From contig CAWDLZ010000015.1 in NCBI GenBank assembly GCA_963803265.1, positions 186,001-250,000 of the forward strand: 64,000 nt of DNA, given 5' to 3'. The stretch is from CAIKMD01 sp963803265. GTDB lineage: Bacteria; Pseudomonadota; Alphaproteobacteria; ATCC43930; CGMCC-115725. Made by a program: the position numbers and the translations under genes. Positions 54,758 to 63,914 of the stretch are shown in pieces. Position 1 is the stretch's first letter, and every line of letters begins with the position of its first letter. The notes below the pieces were generated by a model. The model worked only from the letters and a program-made list of their open reading frames with translations. It searched no databases and was not told where the DNA came from.

Positions 54758-55543
54758 TTAACTTTCTTGGAGTTTTGACTGTAGCTCTAGGAAATCGTGC
54801 CAGGATTTACTTTTGCGAGCCGGCGCGCGCAACAAAAACGAAGGGTGATATGTAGTCAAGGCCGGCACCGGCTGAGCGAGGCCGGGGACCGCCAGGTCGA
54901 ACCATCGCCCGCGCAATTTGGTAATGCCCTCGGCTCGATCGAGCATCGCGCTAGTAGCGGTCCCGCCGCATAGAACCACTAGCTGTGGGGCATTCAGCGC
55001 GATGTGACGCCAAACGAAAGGCAGACAGGCGGCGATCTCCTCGTCGGTCGGCTTGCGGTTGCCCGGCGGCCGCCAGAACAGAACATTGGTAATATAGACG
55101 TTGTGCCCCCGGTCGAGGCCGATCGCGGCCAGCATCCGGTCGAGCAGTTGACCGCTTCGTCCGACGAAAGGCCGGCCGAGCCGGTCTTCGTCGGCCCCTG
55201 GCGCCTCGCCGATGATCATCACCTTGCTGTGCGGCGTGCCGTCGGCGAAGACCGTGTGGGTCGCGGTTCGCCGCAATGCACAACCGTCGAATCCGGCGAC
55301 TGCCGCCTCGAGCTCGGCGAGGGTCGTGGCGCCATCGGCGAGCCGCCGCGCCGTACCGGCTGTGCCAGCGGCGGGGCTCGCGTCCGCGCCGGTCGCGGTC
55401 ACCGTCGCGGCTGCGGTTACCGCAATGACAGGGGGGGCGAGGGGCTGCGCCAGCCGGTCCTGAGGAGCGTCGCCGATCGCCTCGTCGATACCCATCGCCA
55501 CGTACCAGCGCAGCATTCCCGCAATGTCCCCGACTTCTCGCAT
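54758..55543 (-). CDS. Uracil-DNA glycosylase (family 4/5-like)
   Basis: 261 residues with a variable, Ala/Thr-rich N-terminus and a UDG superfamily core: MIIGEAPGADEDRLGRPFVG (GEAPG motif), LLDRMLAAIGLDRGHNVYIT, NVLFWRPPGNRKPTDEE, and HPSFLLRAP with the conserved His of motif B. It excises uracil from DNA. The cysteines usual for the 4Fe-4S cluster of family 4 are not clearly conserved, only GCALRR remains, so cluster binding is unsure. Divergent from the ETF-QO gene. Confidence 0.88.
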   Translation of the reverse strand: MREVGDIAGMLRWYVAMGIDEAIGDAPQDRLAQPLAPPVIAVTAAATVTATGADASPAAGTAGTARRLADGATTLAELEAAVAGFDGCALRRTATHTVFADGTPHSKVMIIGEAPGADEDRLGRPFVGRSGQLLDRMLAAIGLDRGHNVYITNVLFWRPPGNRKPTDEEIAACLPFVWRHIALNAPQLVVLCGGTATSAMLDRAEGITKLRGRWFDLAVPGLAQPVPALTTYHPSFLLRAPARKSKSWHDFLELQSKLQES

Positions 55544-55624
55544 CGTGCGAGCCTAGCAGGGCGTAGGCTGCTCTTTAAGCGCCATCGCCTTTCTCTATAG
55601 TGACGCCGGCAAGGGGAAGGGATC

Positions 55625-57247
55625 ATGGACCGCGACCGGATGGAGTATGACGTCGTCATCGTCGGTGCCGGTCCCGCGGGCCTGGCGGCGGCGATCCGCC
55701 TGAAACAGCTCGCGGCGGCGGCGGCGCGCGAGCTATCGGTCTGCATCATCGAAAAAGGTTCCGAGGTCGGCGCGCACGTCCTCTCCGGCGCGGTGTTCGA
55801 GCCGCGCGCGCTCGCCGAGTTGCTGCCGGACTGGCAGGCGCTTGGCGCGCCGCTTATCACGCCGGCCACTGCGGACCGCTTCCTCCTGCTCACCCGCGCC
55901 CATGCCTTCCGGCTGCCGACGCCGCCGCCAATGCATAACCGCGGCAATTACATTATCAGCCTCGGCAATCTGTGTCGCTTTCTCGCCCAGCAGGCGGAAG
56001 CGCTAGGGGTCGAGATTTACCCTGGCTTTCCCGGCGCCGAAGTACTCTATGACGAGACGGGACGCGTGCGCGGCGTCGCGACTGCCGCGCAAGGCATCGA
56101 CAAGGACGGGCGGCCGACGACACGTCTGCAGCCAGGCGTCGAGCTTCTCGCCAAGGAGACGCTATTCGCCGAAGGTTGCCGCGGCTCGCTGACCAAGATG
56201 CTCGAGCAGCGCTTCGATCTGCGCCGCGACAGCGGGCCGCAAACCTACGGCATTGGCCTTAAGGAGCTGTGGGAGGTCGATCCCGCCCAGCACCGCCCCG
56301 GCCTAGTCGTCCACACCGTCGGCTGGCCACTCGATGCCGCGACCTATGGCGGCTCGTTCCTCTATCACCTCGAGAATCGGCAGGTGGCGGTGGGCTTCGT
56401 GGTCGGCCTCGACTACGACAATCCGTTCCTCAACCCATTCGAGGAATTCCAACGCTTCAAGACTCACCCCGCGATCCGGCCGACTTTCAGCGGCGGAAGG
56501 CGGATCGCTTACGGCGCAAGGGCGCTCAACGAAGGCGGGTTCCAGGCGATCCCGCGCTTGAGCTTCCCAGGCGGCCTCATCATCGGCTGCGCTGCCGGGT
56601 TCCTCAACGTGGCCAAGATCAAGGGCAGCCATACCGCGATGAAGTCCGGCATGGTCGCGGCGGAAACCACGTTCCGGCTGCTATCGGGCGACGCGCGGGC
56701 GGATTACGCCGCCGCGCTCGCGGCCTCGTGGGTGTGGCCCGAGCTTCATGCCGCGCGCAATCTCAGGCCCGGCTTTCGCTGGGGCTTGGCGGCGGGCCTA
56801 GCTCATGCCGCGCTCGACACCTATGTGTTGCGCGGCAAGGCGCCCTGGACGCTGCGCCACACTGCCGACCATTTTCACATGAAGCGCGCGGCTGCGGCCC
56901 GGCCGATCGCCTATCCGAAGCCCGACGGCATCGTCAGCTTCGATCGCCTGTCCTCGGTGTTCATCTCCAACACCAATCACGAAGAGAACCAGCCGGCGCA
57001 TCTCCGTTTGCGCGATCCCCAGCTCGCGATCGCGGTCAATTACGCGTTCTATGATTTGCCCGAGCAGCGCTATTGCCCAGCGGGGGTCTATGAGATCGTG
57101 ACTGATTCGGCGGGCCGGAACCCGCGGCTCCAGATCAACGCGCAGAACTGCCTGCATTGCAAGACTTGCGACATCAAGGATCCGACGCAGAATATCGATT
57201 GGGTGGTGCCGGAAGGGGGCGGCGGCCCGAATTATCCCAATATGTAA
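55625..57247 (+). CDS. Electron transfer flavoprotein:ubiquinone oxidoreductase
   Basis: 540 residues. FAD-binding YDVVIVGAGPAGLAAAIRLK at the N-terminus, a ubiquinone-binding middle, and a C-terminal 4Fe-4S domain (QRYCPAGVYEIV and NAQNCLHCKTCDIKDPTQNI). It takes electrons from ETF during fatty-acid and amino-acid oxidation and passes them to ubiquinone at the inner membrane. Full length and intact. The ATG at 55625 follows GGGGAAGGG. Confidence 0.95.
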   Translation: MDRDRMEYDVVIVGAGPAGLAAAIRLKQLAAAAARELSVCIIEKGSEVGAHVLSGAVFEPRALAELLPDWQALGAPLITPATADRFLLLTRAHAFRLPTPPPMHNRGNYIISLGNLCRFLAQQAEALGVEIYPGFPGAEVLYDETGRVRGVATAAQGIDKDGRPTTRLQPGVELLAKETLFAEGCRGSLTKMLEQRFDLRRDSGPQTYGIGLKELWEVDPAQHRPGLVVHTVGWPLDAATYGGSFLYHLENRQVAVGFVVGLDYDNPFLNPFEEFQRFKTHPAIRPTFSGGRRIAYGARALNEGGFQAIPRLSFPGGLIIGCAAGFLNVAKIKGSHTAMKSGMVAAETTFRLLSGDARADYAAALAASWVWPELHAARNLRPGFRWGLAAGLAHAALDTYVLRGKAPWTLRHTADHFHMKRAAAARPIAYPKPDGIVSFDRLSSVFISNTNHEENQPAHLRLRDPQLAIAVNYAFYDLPEQRYCPAGVYEIVTDSAGRNPRLQINAQNCLHCKTCDIKDPTQNIDWVVPEGGGGPNYPNM

Positions 57248-57283
57248 TTTCATCGCGGAAATTTTGCGCCTAAGGTGAGCGCT

Positions 57284-59014
57284 ATGAAAATCGAGCCAAT
57301 GGGGGCCGGAATGCGGGCATGGCGTCCGTTGACGGCCGGTTGCGTGCTGATCCTGGTGTCGGGCTGTGTCGCCGCCAACCCGCCGGCCGCGCCGCCGCTC
57401 GTCCCGGAAAGCGCGCTCGGCAGCTATCTTGCCGCCCGCCACGCGCAGGGCGTCCATGATTACGCCGATGCGGCGCGCTTCCTCGACCACGCCCTCGCCA
57501 GCGACGGCGGCAATTACGATCTCGTGCGCCGCACCTTCTTGCTCAGGCTGTCCGATGGACGCGTTGCCGACGCCGTGCCTCTCGCGCAACGCATCGTCGA
57601 TATCGACGGCCGCTCGGGCCTGGCCGGGATGGTGCTGCTCGAGCAGGACCTCAAGGCCGGCAAATACGATCAGGTCGTGGCCGAAGCCACGACGATGCCG
57701 CGCGAAGGCGGTCAGCGCTTCGCCGTGCCGTTGCTGCAGGCTTGGGCCGAGGCCGGACGAGGACGCCCGGCGCCGGCGCTTCAGGCGCTCGACAGCATCG
57801 GCGGGACCAATGGCGTGGAGCCCTTGCGCAACCTCCATGCCGCGCTCATCGCCGATTATGACGGCCGCGTCAACGACGCGGCCGCCGCGTACGACAAGCT
57901 GCTGGCCGGCCCGCAATCCGGAACCTTGCGCGGCATCGAGCTGGCGGGCAATTTTCTCGAACGCCACGGCCGTGGCGCGGACGCGCGCAAGCTTTACCAG
58001 CGCGGCGCCGACCAGCCGGAGTTTGCCGCCGTGGCCGCCGCCGGAATCGCGCAAATCGACCAAGGGATGGTGCCGGCGCCGATCATCGCGTCGCCCGCAG
58101 CCGGTGCGGCCGAGGGGCTCTTTGACCTCGCCAGTTTGCTCAATCAGCCCGAGACAGCCGATGCCGCGCTGGTCTATGCCCGTCTCGCGGTCAACCTGTC
58201 GCCCAATTTCCCGCTCGCGCAGATGTTGGTCGGCGAAATTCGCGAGGACCAGGACCGGCCGTCCGACGCGCTCGCGCTCTATCGGGCCGTCGATCCGAAA
58301 TCGCCTTACGCCTGGCTGGCGCGGTTGCGCGCCGCGCTCGATCTCGACGCGCTCGGCCGTACCGACGAGGCGGTGGCGCAACTCAAGGCCATGGCGGCGG
58401 AGCGGCCGGGCGATGCCGAGCCGATGGTGGTGCTTGGCGACGTGCTGCGCTCCCATAGCCGCTTCGCCGAGGCCGTCACCGCTTATGACGGCGCGATCGC
58501 GCGCACGCCCAATCCGCAAGCGCGCGATTGGCACCTGTTTTACAGCCGCGGCGTCGCGCTCGAACGCTCGGGCGCGTGGCCGCGCGCCGAGGCGGATTTG
58601 AAGCACGCGCTCGAACTGCAACCCGATCAGCCGCTGGCGCTCAACTATCTGGGATATTCCTGGATCGACAAGGGCGTGAACCTGCACGATGCGCTCGGCA
58701 TGATCAAGCGCGCGGTTCAGCTCAGCCCGAATGACGGCTATATCGTCGACAGCTTGGGTTGGGCCTATTTCAAGCTCGGTGATTACGATCAAGCGAGCCA
58801 ATATCTAGAGCGCGCGATCGAGCTCCTGCCCGAGGATCCGACCATCAACGATCATCTCGGCGACGCCTATTGGCGGACCGGCCGGGCGAGCGAGGCGCGT
58901 AGCCAGTGGCAGCGCGCCTTGCAGTTCCAACCCGAGGCCGATGAGGTGAAAGGCATCCAAGCCAAGCTTACCCATGGCCTCGGCGCGCCCACGGCGACGG
59001 TGAGCGGCGGCTGA
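57284..59014 (+). CDS. TPR-repeat outer-membrane lipoprotein
   Basis: About 576 residues. N-terminal lipobox LVSGC after a hydrophobic segment (RPLTAGCVLILVSGC), so the mature protein starts with a lipidated Cys. The rest is tetratricopeptide repeats with clear examples near the C-terminus: ALNYLGYSWIDKGVNLHDAL, DSLGWAYFKLGDYDQASQYL, DHLGDAYWRTGRASEARSQW. Similar proteins occur beside ispE in many alphaproteobacteria. Role unknown; TPR lipoproteins often scaffold envelope complexes. Confidence 0.88.
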   Translation: MKIEPMGAGMRAWRPLTAGCVLILVSGCVAANPPAAPPLVPESALGSYLAARHAQGVHDYADAARFLDHALASDGGNYDLVRRTFLLRLSDGRVADAVPLAQRIVDIDGRSGLAGMVLLEQDLKAGKYDQVVAEATTMPREGGQRFAVPLLQAWAEAGRGRPAPALQALDSIGGTNGVEPLRNLHAALIADYDGRVNDAAAAYDKLLAGPQSGTLRGIELAGNFLERHGRGADARKLYQRGADQPEFAAVAAAGIAQIDQGMVPAPIIASPAAGAAEGLFDLASLLNQPETADAALVYARLAVNLSPNFPLAQMLVGEIREDQDRPSDALALYRAVDPKSPYAWLARLRAALDLDALGRTDEAVAQLKAMAAERPGDAEPMVVLGDVLRSHSRFAEAVTAYDGAIARTPNPQARDWHLFYSRGVALERSGAWPRAEADLKHALELQPDQPLALNYLGYSWIDKGVNLHDALGMIKRAVQLSPNDGYIVDSLGWAYFKLGDYDQASQYLERAIELLPEDPTINDHLGDAYWRTGRASEARSQWQRALQFQPEADEVKGIQAKLTHGLGAPTATVSGG

Positions 59015-59017
59015 TCG

Positions 59018-59902
59018 ATGCCGTGTTGGTGGCCGGCGCAAGCGAAGCTCAACCTCTATCTCCATGTCGTCGGCCGCCGCGCCGACGGCCAACACCTGCT
59101 CGATAGCCTGGTCGCGTTCGCCGATATTGCCGACCGCGTGGCAGTCGCGCCCGCCCGCGGGCATCTCGGCCTCACGATCGTCGGGCCGTTCGCGCGCGCC
59201 TTGGCGGGCGACGAGCGCGACAACCTCGTCTGGCGCGCCGCGGAGGCGCTGGCCAGGCGGCTCGGCCGCATACCGGAAGCTGCGTTGACGCTCGAGAAAA
59301 ATCTGCCGGTCGCTTCGGGCATCGGCGGCGGATCGAGCGATGCCGCCGCAACGCTCAAGGCGCTGTGCGATTTGTGGCAGGCCAAGCTCGATGCCCGCGA
59401 GCTCTTCCAAATCGCCGCGCGACTTGGCGCCGATGTGCCGGTCTGCCTGGCGGCGGTGCCATCCTGGGTGAGCGGTGTCGGCGAACGGGTCGAGCCCGCT
59501 CCCGCGCTGCCGCCGGTCGCGCTCGTGCTCGCCAATCCGGGCGTCGCGTTGCCGACGGCGGCGGTGTTCGGGGCGCGCGTCGGTTCGTTCTCGGCGCCGG
59601 CGCGTTTCGACGCGGCGCCGGCCGATGCGGCGGCGCTCGCCGCGTTGCTCGCCGCGCGGCGCAACGACTTGACCGATGCGGCGATCGCGCAGGTTCCGGC
59701 GATCGCGGCCGTGCTGAAGCGTCTCGCGGCGTGCGATGGCGCGCTCCTCGCGCGCATGAGCGGCAGCGGCGCCACCTGTTTCGCCGTGTTCGCGAATGCC
59801 GAGGCGGCCGGGGCCGCCGCGATGACATTGCGCGAAAGCGAGCCGGGCTGGTGGCTGGCGGCGGGCCGGCTCGCGAGGATCGAGATCGGGCCTAGCGGCT
59901 GA
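59018..59902 (+). CDS. ispE: 4-(cytidine 5'-diphospho)-2-C-methyl-D-erythritol kinase
   Basis: 294 residues, GHMP kinase of the MEP isoprenoid pathway. AKLNLYLHVVGRRADGQHLL at the start, the ATP loop LPVASGIGGGSSDAAATLKA, RLGADVPVCLA, and the C-terminal ARMSGSGATCFAVFANAEAA are diagnostic. It phosphorylates CDP-methylerythritol. Only 3 bp follow the TPR lipoprotein gene, indicating co-transcription. Start ATG 59018; the N-terminus is slightly unusual (CWWP). Confidence 0.95.
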   Translation: MPCWWPAQAKLNLYLHVVGRRADGQHLLDSLVAFADIADRVAVAPARGHLGLTIVGPFARALAGDERDNLVWRAAEALARRLGRIPEAALTLEKNLPVASGIGGGSSDAAATLKALCDLWQAKLDARELFQIAARLGADVPVCLAAVPSWVSGVGERVEPAPALPPVALVLANPGVALPTAAVFGARVGSFSAPARFDAAPADAAALAALLAARRNDLTDAAIAQVPAIAAVLKRLAACDGALLARMSGSGATCFAVFANAEAAGAAAMTLRESEPGWWLAAGRLARIEIGPSG

Positions 59903-61881
59903 GCGCGGCCGGAGTGGCGGCATGGGTCGCCGCGCCGGGTGTGCCGCTGCTCTTGAGGGTGTTTTCGATCTGCTGCGCGCGCTCCTGGGCTTCCTTGAGC
60001 GCGGAAGGCGCGAGCGTGCTGGCGAGCCGGTCGCGGCGCTGCGCGGCGCCGGCATCGCCGCGCGCGGCGGCCGCCGAATACCACGCATAGGCTTCGACCT
60101 GCGACACCGGCACGCCGTCGCCCCGCTCATAGAGCAGGCCGAGATTGAACTGCGCGTTGACAACGCCCGAGCTGGCGGCGTGGCGGAACCACTGCGCCGC
60201 CTGATCCATGCTCTGCGGCACTCCGACGCCGTTCGAGTAGGCGACGCCGAGGTTGAACGCGGCATTGGCGTTGCCTTGCGCTGCGGCCTTGCGATACCAG
60301 GCCACGGCCTGATCCGGGTCGCGGCCGATGCCCAAGCCTTCGCTGTACATCACGGCGACGTTGTATTCGGCCTCGGCGACGCCGGCATCGGCCGAAGATT
60401 TGAAGAGCTGAGCGGCGTGTTGATAATCCTGCGTCACGCCCTGACCCAACGCGTAGAGCACGCCGAGCCGATACTGCGCGATCGCGTCGCCATTCTTGGC
60501 GCGTTGCTCGAGCCAAGGCGCGAGCTGCGCCGGGTTGGTTGGCGCGTCGCCGCCGGCCGGCGCGGCGCTCTTGCCTGGCGGCTTGGCGGCCGGCGCGGCC
60601 GGTGTGCTGTGCCGCGTCGCGGGGCCGAGCGGAGCAGGCGGCGGCAGCGCCAACGCGGTCTTGGTGCTCGCGGTCGGCGCGGAGATTCGCGCGGGCGGCG
60701 GCGGCGCGGCTCGGCTGGTGCGCGCCGGCGGCGACGGCGCGGGGGGTGGCGCAGCGACGCCCGAGGCGGGCGGGGTGGATTTCGCGGGCGTCAGAAATCG
60801 GCAGGCCGGGAACTGGCGGAAGATTGGCGACCGGGTTGCTGGCGGCGTCGCCCAGGCTGGCCGGCGCCGGCATCGCCGGCTGCGTGGCGATCGGCGGCGG
60901 CATCGCCTGTTGCCCAGACATCGGCGGCAGGCCGGGTATGCTCTCTTCGCCATCGTTGTTGAAAGACGGCAACGCTGGCGTATTGGTCGGCGCCGGCGCG
61001 AGCAATGGTGCATCGTTGGTCGCAGCCGAGGGCGCGAGCGGAACTTGCGAGGCAATCGGGCGACTCGGGATAAGACGCTGCGCGCTGAACGCACCCGCTG
61101 CGATCGCAAGCGCGATGCCGACCGCGATCAGTCCCCAACGCAGGGCGCTCCCGCGTGAGCCCGGGTGCGCCATGCCCATGGCGGCCGTAGCGGGGTCAAC
61201 GGTTTCGTCCCCGAGATCGGGCTCGCCGCGCCCCGCCCAGAGCTTAGAGCGGGGCTTTAGCTCCACGCGCCGCGTCGGGCTCTCGTCGGCCTTGTCATCG
61301 TCCCCGATCGGGGACTCGGTCTCGGGCTGGTCGAGCCGCTGCTGCGCCAGGCGTTCGGCGAGGGTCGGGCCGGGCCGCAGGGCGGCCGGCAACGGAGCTG
61401 CCGCGGCCGGTGCCGGGCGCGCCGGCGCGGGCCGGGCAACGCCGCTCGCTTGAGTTTGCGGCGGCGGAGACAGTGGGGCCGGCGGCATCGCCACCGGCGC
61501 GGGATCTTGTCGAGTGTCGGTCCCGCGTTGGGCCATCGCCAATAACGCGGCGAGCGAAGCTTCGATGTCGCGCGGCGGAATCGTCGGCGCCGCCGTTGGC
61601 GCGGCTTGCGGCGTGAGCGCGGGCCGCGGCGTCAGCGGCGTGATGGACGCGGCCGGCGAGGCGCTCGGCGGCGGCGATAGCGGCATCGCCGGCACCGTGA
61701 CGGGCGCGGTTCGGAACGCGCTCGGACAGGCGCGCCGGATCGCGCGCTCGAGCCACTCGTCGATCGAGATTCCGGCGGCCGCGGCGGCGTGCTCGACCAG
61801 GCGGCGCGTCGCGGGCTCGATCTGGACCTTTTCCCAGGGATCGATGCCTTCGACGGCGAGCGGCGGGATATCCCGAATCAC
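59892..61881 (-). CDS. Sel1-repeat transmembrane protein (PodJ-like layout), one-base frameshift
   Basis: About 662 residues after correction. Start GTG 61881 overlaps the stop of the ParB-like gene. Order: an N-terminal RHH-like segment (EPATRRLVEHAAAAAGISID then EWLERAIRRA), a long Pro/Ala-rich linker, one membrane helix (LRWGLIAVGIALAIAAGAF), more Pro-rich linker, then three or four Sel1 repeats (AQYRLGVLYALGQGVTQDYQ, AEYNVAVMYSEGLGIGRDPD, AAFNLGVAYSNGVGVPQSMD, AQFNLGLLYERGDGVPVSQV). One extra base at about 60793 splits it. Cytoplasmic domain, single helix and periplasmic Sel1 repeats resemble polarity factors such as PodJ, but there is no coiled coil of PodJ size. Confidence 0.8.
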
Positions 61882-62957
61882 GGCGTGACCTCCCGGCTCG
61901 GGCCGACGGGGATGCGTTGACGCGCGGCCTCGACGCTCAAATGCTCGGCGATGATGGTGTCGGCCAGCGCGTCGGGATTGGGCGCATCGAGCAGTACATA
62001 AGCGTGGTCTCGCGTGATCAGCCCGGCGCCGATGAGATGGCGTACGAGCGGCGGGAGGCCCAACAGACGCATGCTGCGCACGATATAGGGCCGGTCGCGG
62101 CCGGTCGCGGCGGTGACAACTGAAACGTTGACCGCGCATTGCGTCAGCAAGCGCAGATAGGCTTGCGCCTCGTCGATGGGCGAAAGATCGCCGAGCTGAA
62201 GATTCTCGGTGAGCGAGGTGAGAATGGCCCGGGCGTCGTCGTAGCTGCCGACCGTGGCGGGAATTTGCGACAAGCCGACGCGCTGGGCGGCGCGCCAACG
62301 GCGGTGACCGCACACGATCTCATAACCCTCGGCGTCGCCGGCGGCGCGGCGCACTAGGATCGCCTGGCGCACGCCGCGCGTCGCGATATCGGCGAGCAGC
62401 GCTTCGGGGACGTCCTCGCTGCGGCGCGTGCCGAGATTGGCCGGTGCGATCGCGGCGATCGGCAGCATGGCGGCCGCGGCGGCGGCGGGCGGGCTTTGTG
62501 GCGCCGATTGCTTGGTCACGGGGGCGGGTTTGGGCGGCCGTGGCGGGGCCGGCGGAATCGCCGCGCGAATCGGGTTGACGAATGGCAGGACGGGCCGTGC
62601 CACCGGCGGCATCGCAACCGCCGACGCTGCCGGCGGCACTGCGACGGGCGCGGCGGGTCGGGGCGGCGTGGACTGGGGTTGCGGCGGCGGTACGACGATG
62701 TGCGGCAACTCGGCCGCCTCGGTCGCCGGCGGGCGCGCTGCGACGGGCGCCGCGCGCTCTCGGATTTCCCTGGTGAATTCGAGAATTTTCGGCGGGTCGC
62801 TGGGCGGCGCGACGCCTTCGGCGGCACAAGTTTCGCCGATCATGCGGGTCAGCCACGCGGACAGGGACAAGCCTGCGCCGAGAGACGCGATCTCGGCCGC
62901 TTCGCGTGCGCCAGCCGAGAGGCGATCAAGCTGCCAGTTGGCAGCCGAGGACATCAT
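61878..62957 (-). CDS. ParB N-domain-like protein
   Basis: 359 residues. The N-terminus (NWQLDRLSAGAREAAEIASL then LSLSAWLTRMI) resembles the RHH-like start of the adjacent Sel1 protein. A Pro/Ala-rich linker follows. From about residue 165 comes a ParB/Srx-fold domain: EALLADIATRGVRQAILVRR, EIVCGHRRWRAAQRVGLSQI (GERR-like box), SLTENLQLGDLSPIDEAQAY and an HTH-like end. This differs from the chromosomal ParB in its linker and lack of an obvious ParA partner. It overlaps the Sel1 gene by 4 bp, so the two probably work together, perhaps at the cell pole. Confidence 0.82.
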   Translation of the reverse strand: MMSSAANWQLDRLSAGAREAAEIASLGAGLSLSAWLTRMIGETCAAEGVAPPSDPPKILEFTREIRERAAPVAARPPATEAAELPHIVVPPPQPQSTPPRPAAPVAVPPAASAVAMPPVARPVLPFVNPIRAAIPPAPPRPPKPAPVTKQSAPQSPPAAAAAAMLPIAAIAPANLGTRRSEDVPEALLADIATRGVRQAILVRRAAGDAEGYEIVCGHRRWRAAQRVGLSQIPATVGSYDDARAILTSLTENLQLGDLSPIDEAQAYLRLLTQCAVNVSVVTAATGRDRPYIVRSMRLLGLPPLVRHLIGAGLITRDHAYVLLDAPNPDALADTIIAEHLSVEAARQRIPVGPSREVTP

Positions 62958-63124
62958 CGCACCATGCTCCTTACGCCAGCAAAGAAGAGGTTATCTGGTT
63001 TTTTGCCCCCGAACCATTGGCCAGTGCCGGCAACTCGGGACCGGCCGAGCATTCACTCGCGGTTGACCATAATTCGCGATGGGTTAACGAATGATTGACG
63101 CTGACGGCAAAAAACCGCCGGGCG

Positions 63125-63168
63125 TTGACGATTTGGCAGTACCCGGAATACAGTCGATTCTTCGATTC
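63125..63168 (+). promoter_or_regulatory. Promoter of the zapA unit with two CcrM target sites
   Basis: TTGACG (63125-63130), 17-base spacer, ATACAG (63148-63153), followed by GATTC at 63156-63160 and GATTC at 63164-63168, i.e. two GANTC sites around the expected transcription start. The small coiled-coil gene starts at 63183. Confidence 0.6.
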
Positions 63169-63182
63169 GAGGACGAAGAAGC

Positions 63183-63371
63183 ATGAGTGACCTGAAACAG
63201 GCGGCCGAGCGTCTTGACCAAGCGGTGGCAAAGCTCGAAGCCGCATCCCGGCGGCTGGGCGACGGCAACCGGGCCGCGAAATCCAAATCGGGATCGAGCG
63301 ACAATACCGCGGTGGTGGCCGCGCGGCTCGACGAAGCGATCCTCCGCATCGACCGGCTCCTGGAAGGCTGA
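63183..63371 (+). CDS. Small coiled-coil protein (DUF4164-like)
   Basis: 62 residues, two helices with heptad character (SDLKQAAERLDQAVAKLEAA and AVVAARLDEAILRIDRLLEG) around a Gly/Lys/Ser linker. Alphaproteobacterial genomes often carry such a gene directly before zapA. TGATG overlap with zapA shows coupling. Probably a division-site accessory protein; function unproven. Confidence 0.75.
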   Translation: MSDLKQAAERLDQAVAKLEAASRRLGDGNRAAKSKSGSSDNTAVVAARLDEAILRIDRLLEG

Positions 63372-63703
63372 TGGCGCAGGTTTCGATCACAATCAACGGC
63401 CGATCCTACCCAGTCGCATGCGACGAGGGCGAAGAGGTCCGAATTCGCGAATTGGCGCGCAACATCGACAGCAAGGTGAGCGCCTTTGCCCGCCAAGTCG
63501 GCCAAGCGGGCGAGGCGCGGTTGCTGGTGCTCGCGGCCCTGGTGCTCGCGGACGAGGTCGCCGAGGTCACCGAGGCCTTGCGCAACGTAAGTTCCCGCCC
63601 GCCCGTGCCGGCGCCGGAAGAGGCCGCGTTAGCGGCCGGGGTGGAAAAGCTTGCCGCCCGCATTGAAGCGGTTGCGGCCCAGCTCGAATCGTCCCACATA
63701 TGA
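63371..63703 (+). CDS. zapA: Cell division protein ZapA
   Basis: 110 residues. The N-terminal domain AQVSITINGRSYPVACDEGE, then IRELARNIDSKVSAFARQVG and RLLVLAALVLADEVAEVTEA, is the ZapA fold; the C-terminus is helical. ZapA bundles FtsZ filaments at midcell. Linked to the coiled-coil gene before it and to 6S RNA after it, as in most alphaproteobacteria. Confidence 0.92.
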   Translation: MAQVSITINGRSYPVACDEGEEVRIRELARNIDSKVSAFARQVGQAGEARLLVLAALVLADEVAEVTEALRNVSSRPPVPAPEEAALAAGVEKLAARIEAVAAQLESSHI

Positions 63704-63706
63704 ATT

Positions 63707-63873
63707 GAGAGGGTGGGGCTGCACGGTGCGTTAGGACGCAATACCCCGGGGCCGATATGTACCTCCAGGGGACCGTCCCTGGCGAAGCCCTGGTTTCGTC
63801 ACATGGTTCCCACCTGCGTAAGCGGGCCGCGAGGGTTACGCAATGCCGACGGCTGCGGCGGCTCCATCCTCTC
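63707..63873 (+). ncRNA. ssrS: 6S RNA
   Basis: About 167 bases directly after zapA, the conserved site of this gene. The ends pair: GAGAGGGTGG (63707-63716) with CCATCCTCTC (63864-63873), one G-T pair. Conserved-looking inner stems include GGGGCTGCACGG, CCTGGTTTCGTCACATGGTTCC in pieces, and the central bubble region. 6S RNA mimics an open promoter and holds sigma-70 RNA polymerase in stationary phase. The usual downstream 5-formyltetrahydrofolate cyclo-ligase gene is absent. Confidence 0.8.
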
Positions 63874-63914
63874 ATTTCCCTTCATATCTTTCCCAGCGAG
63901 CGCGGTGACCGACG

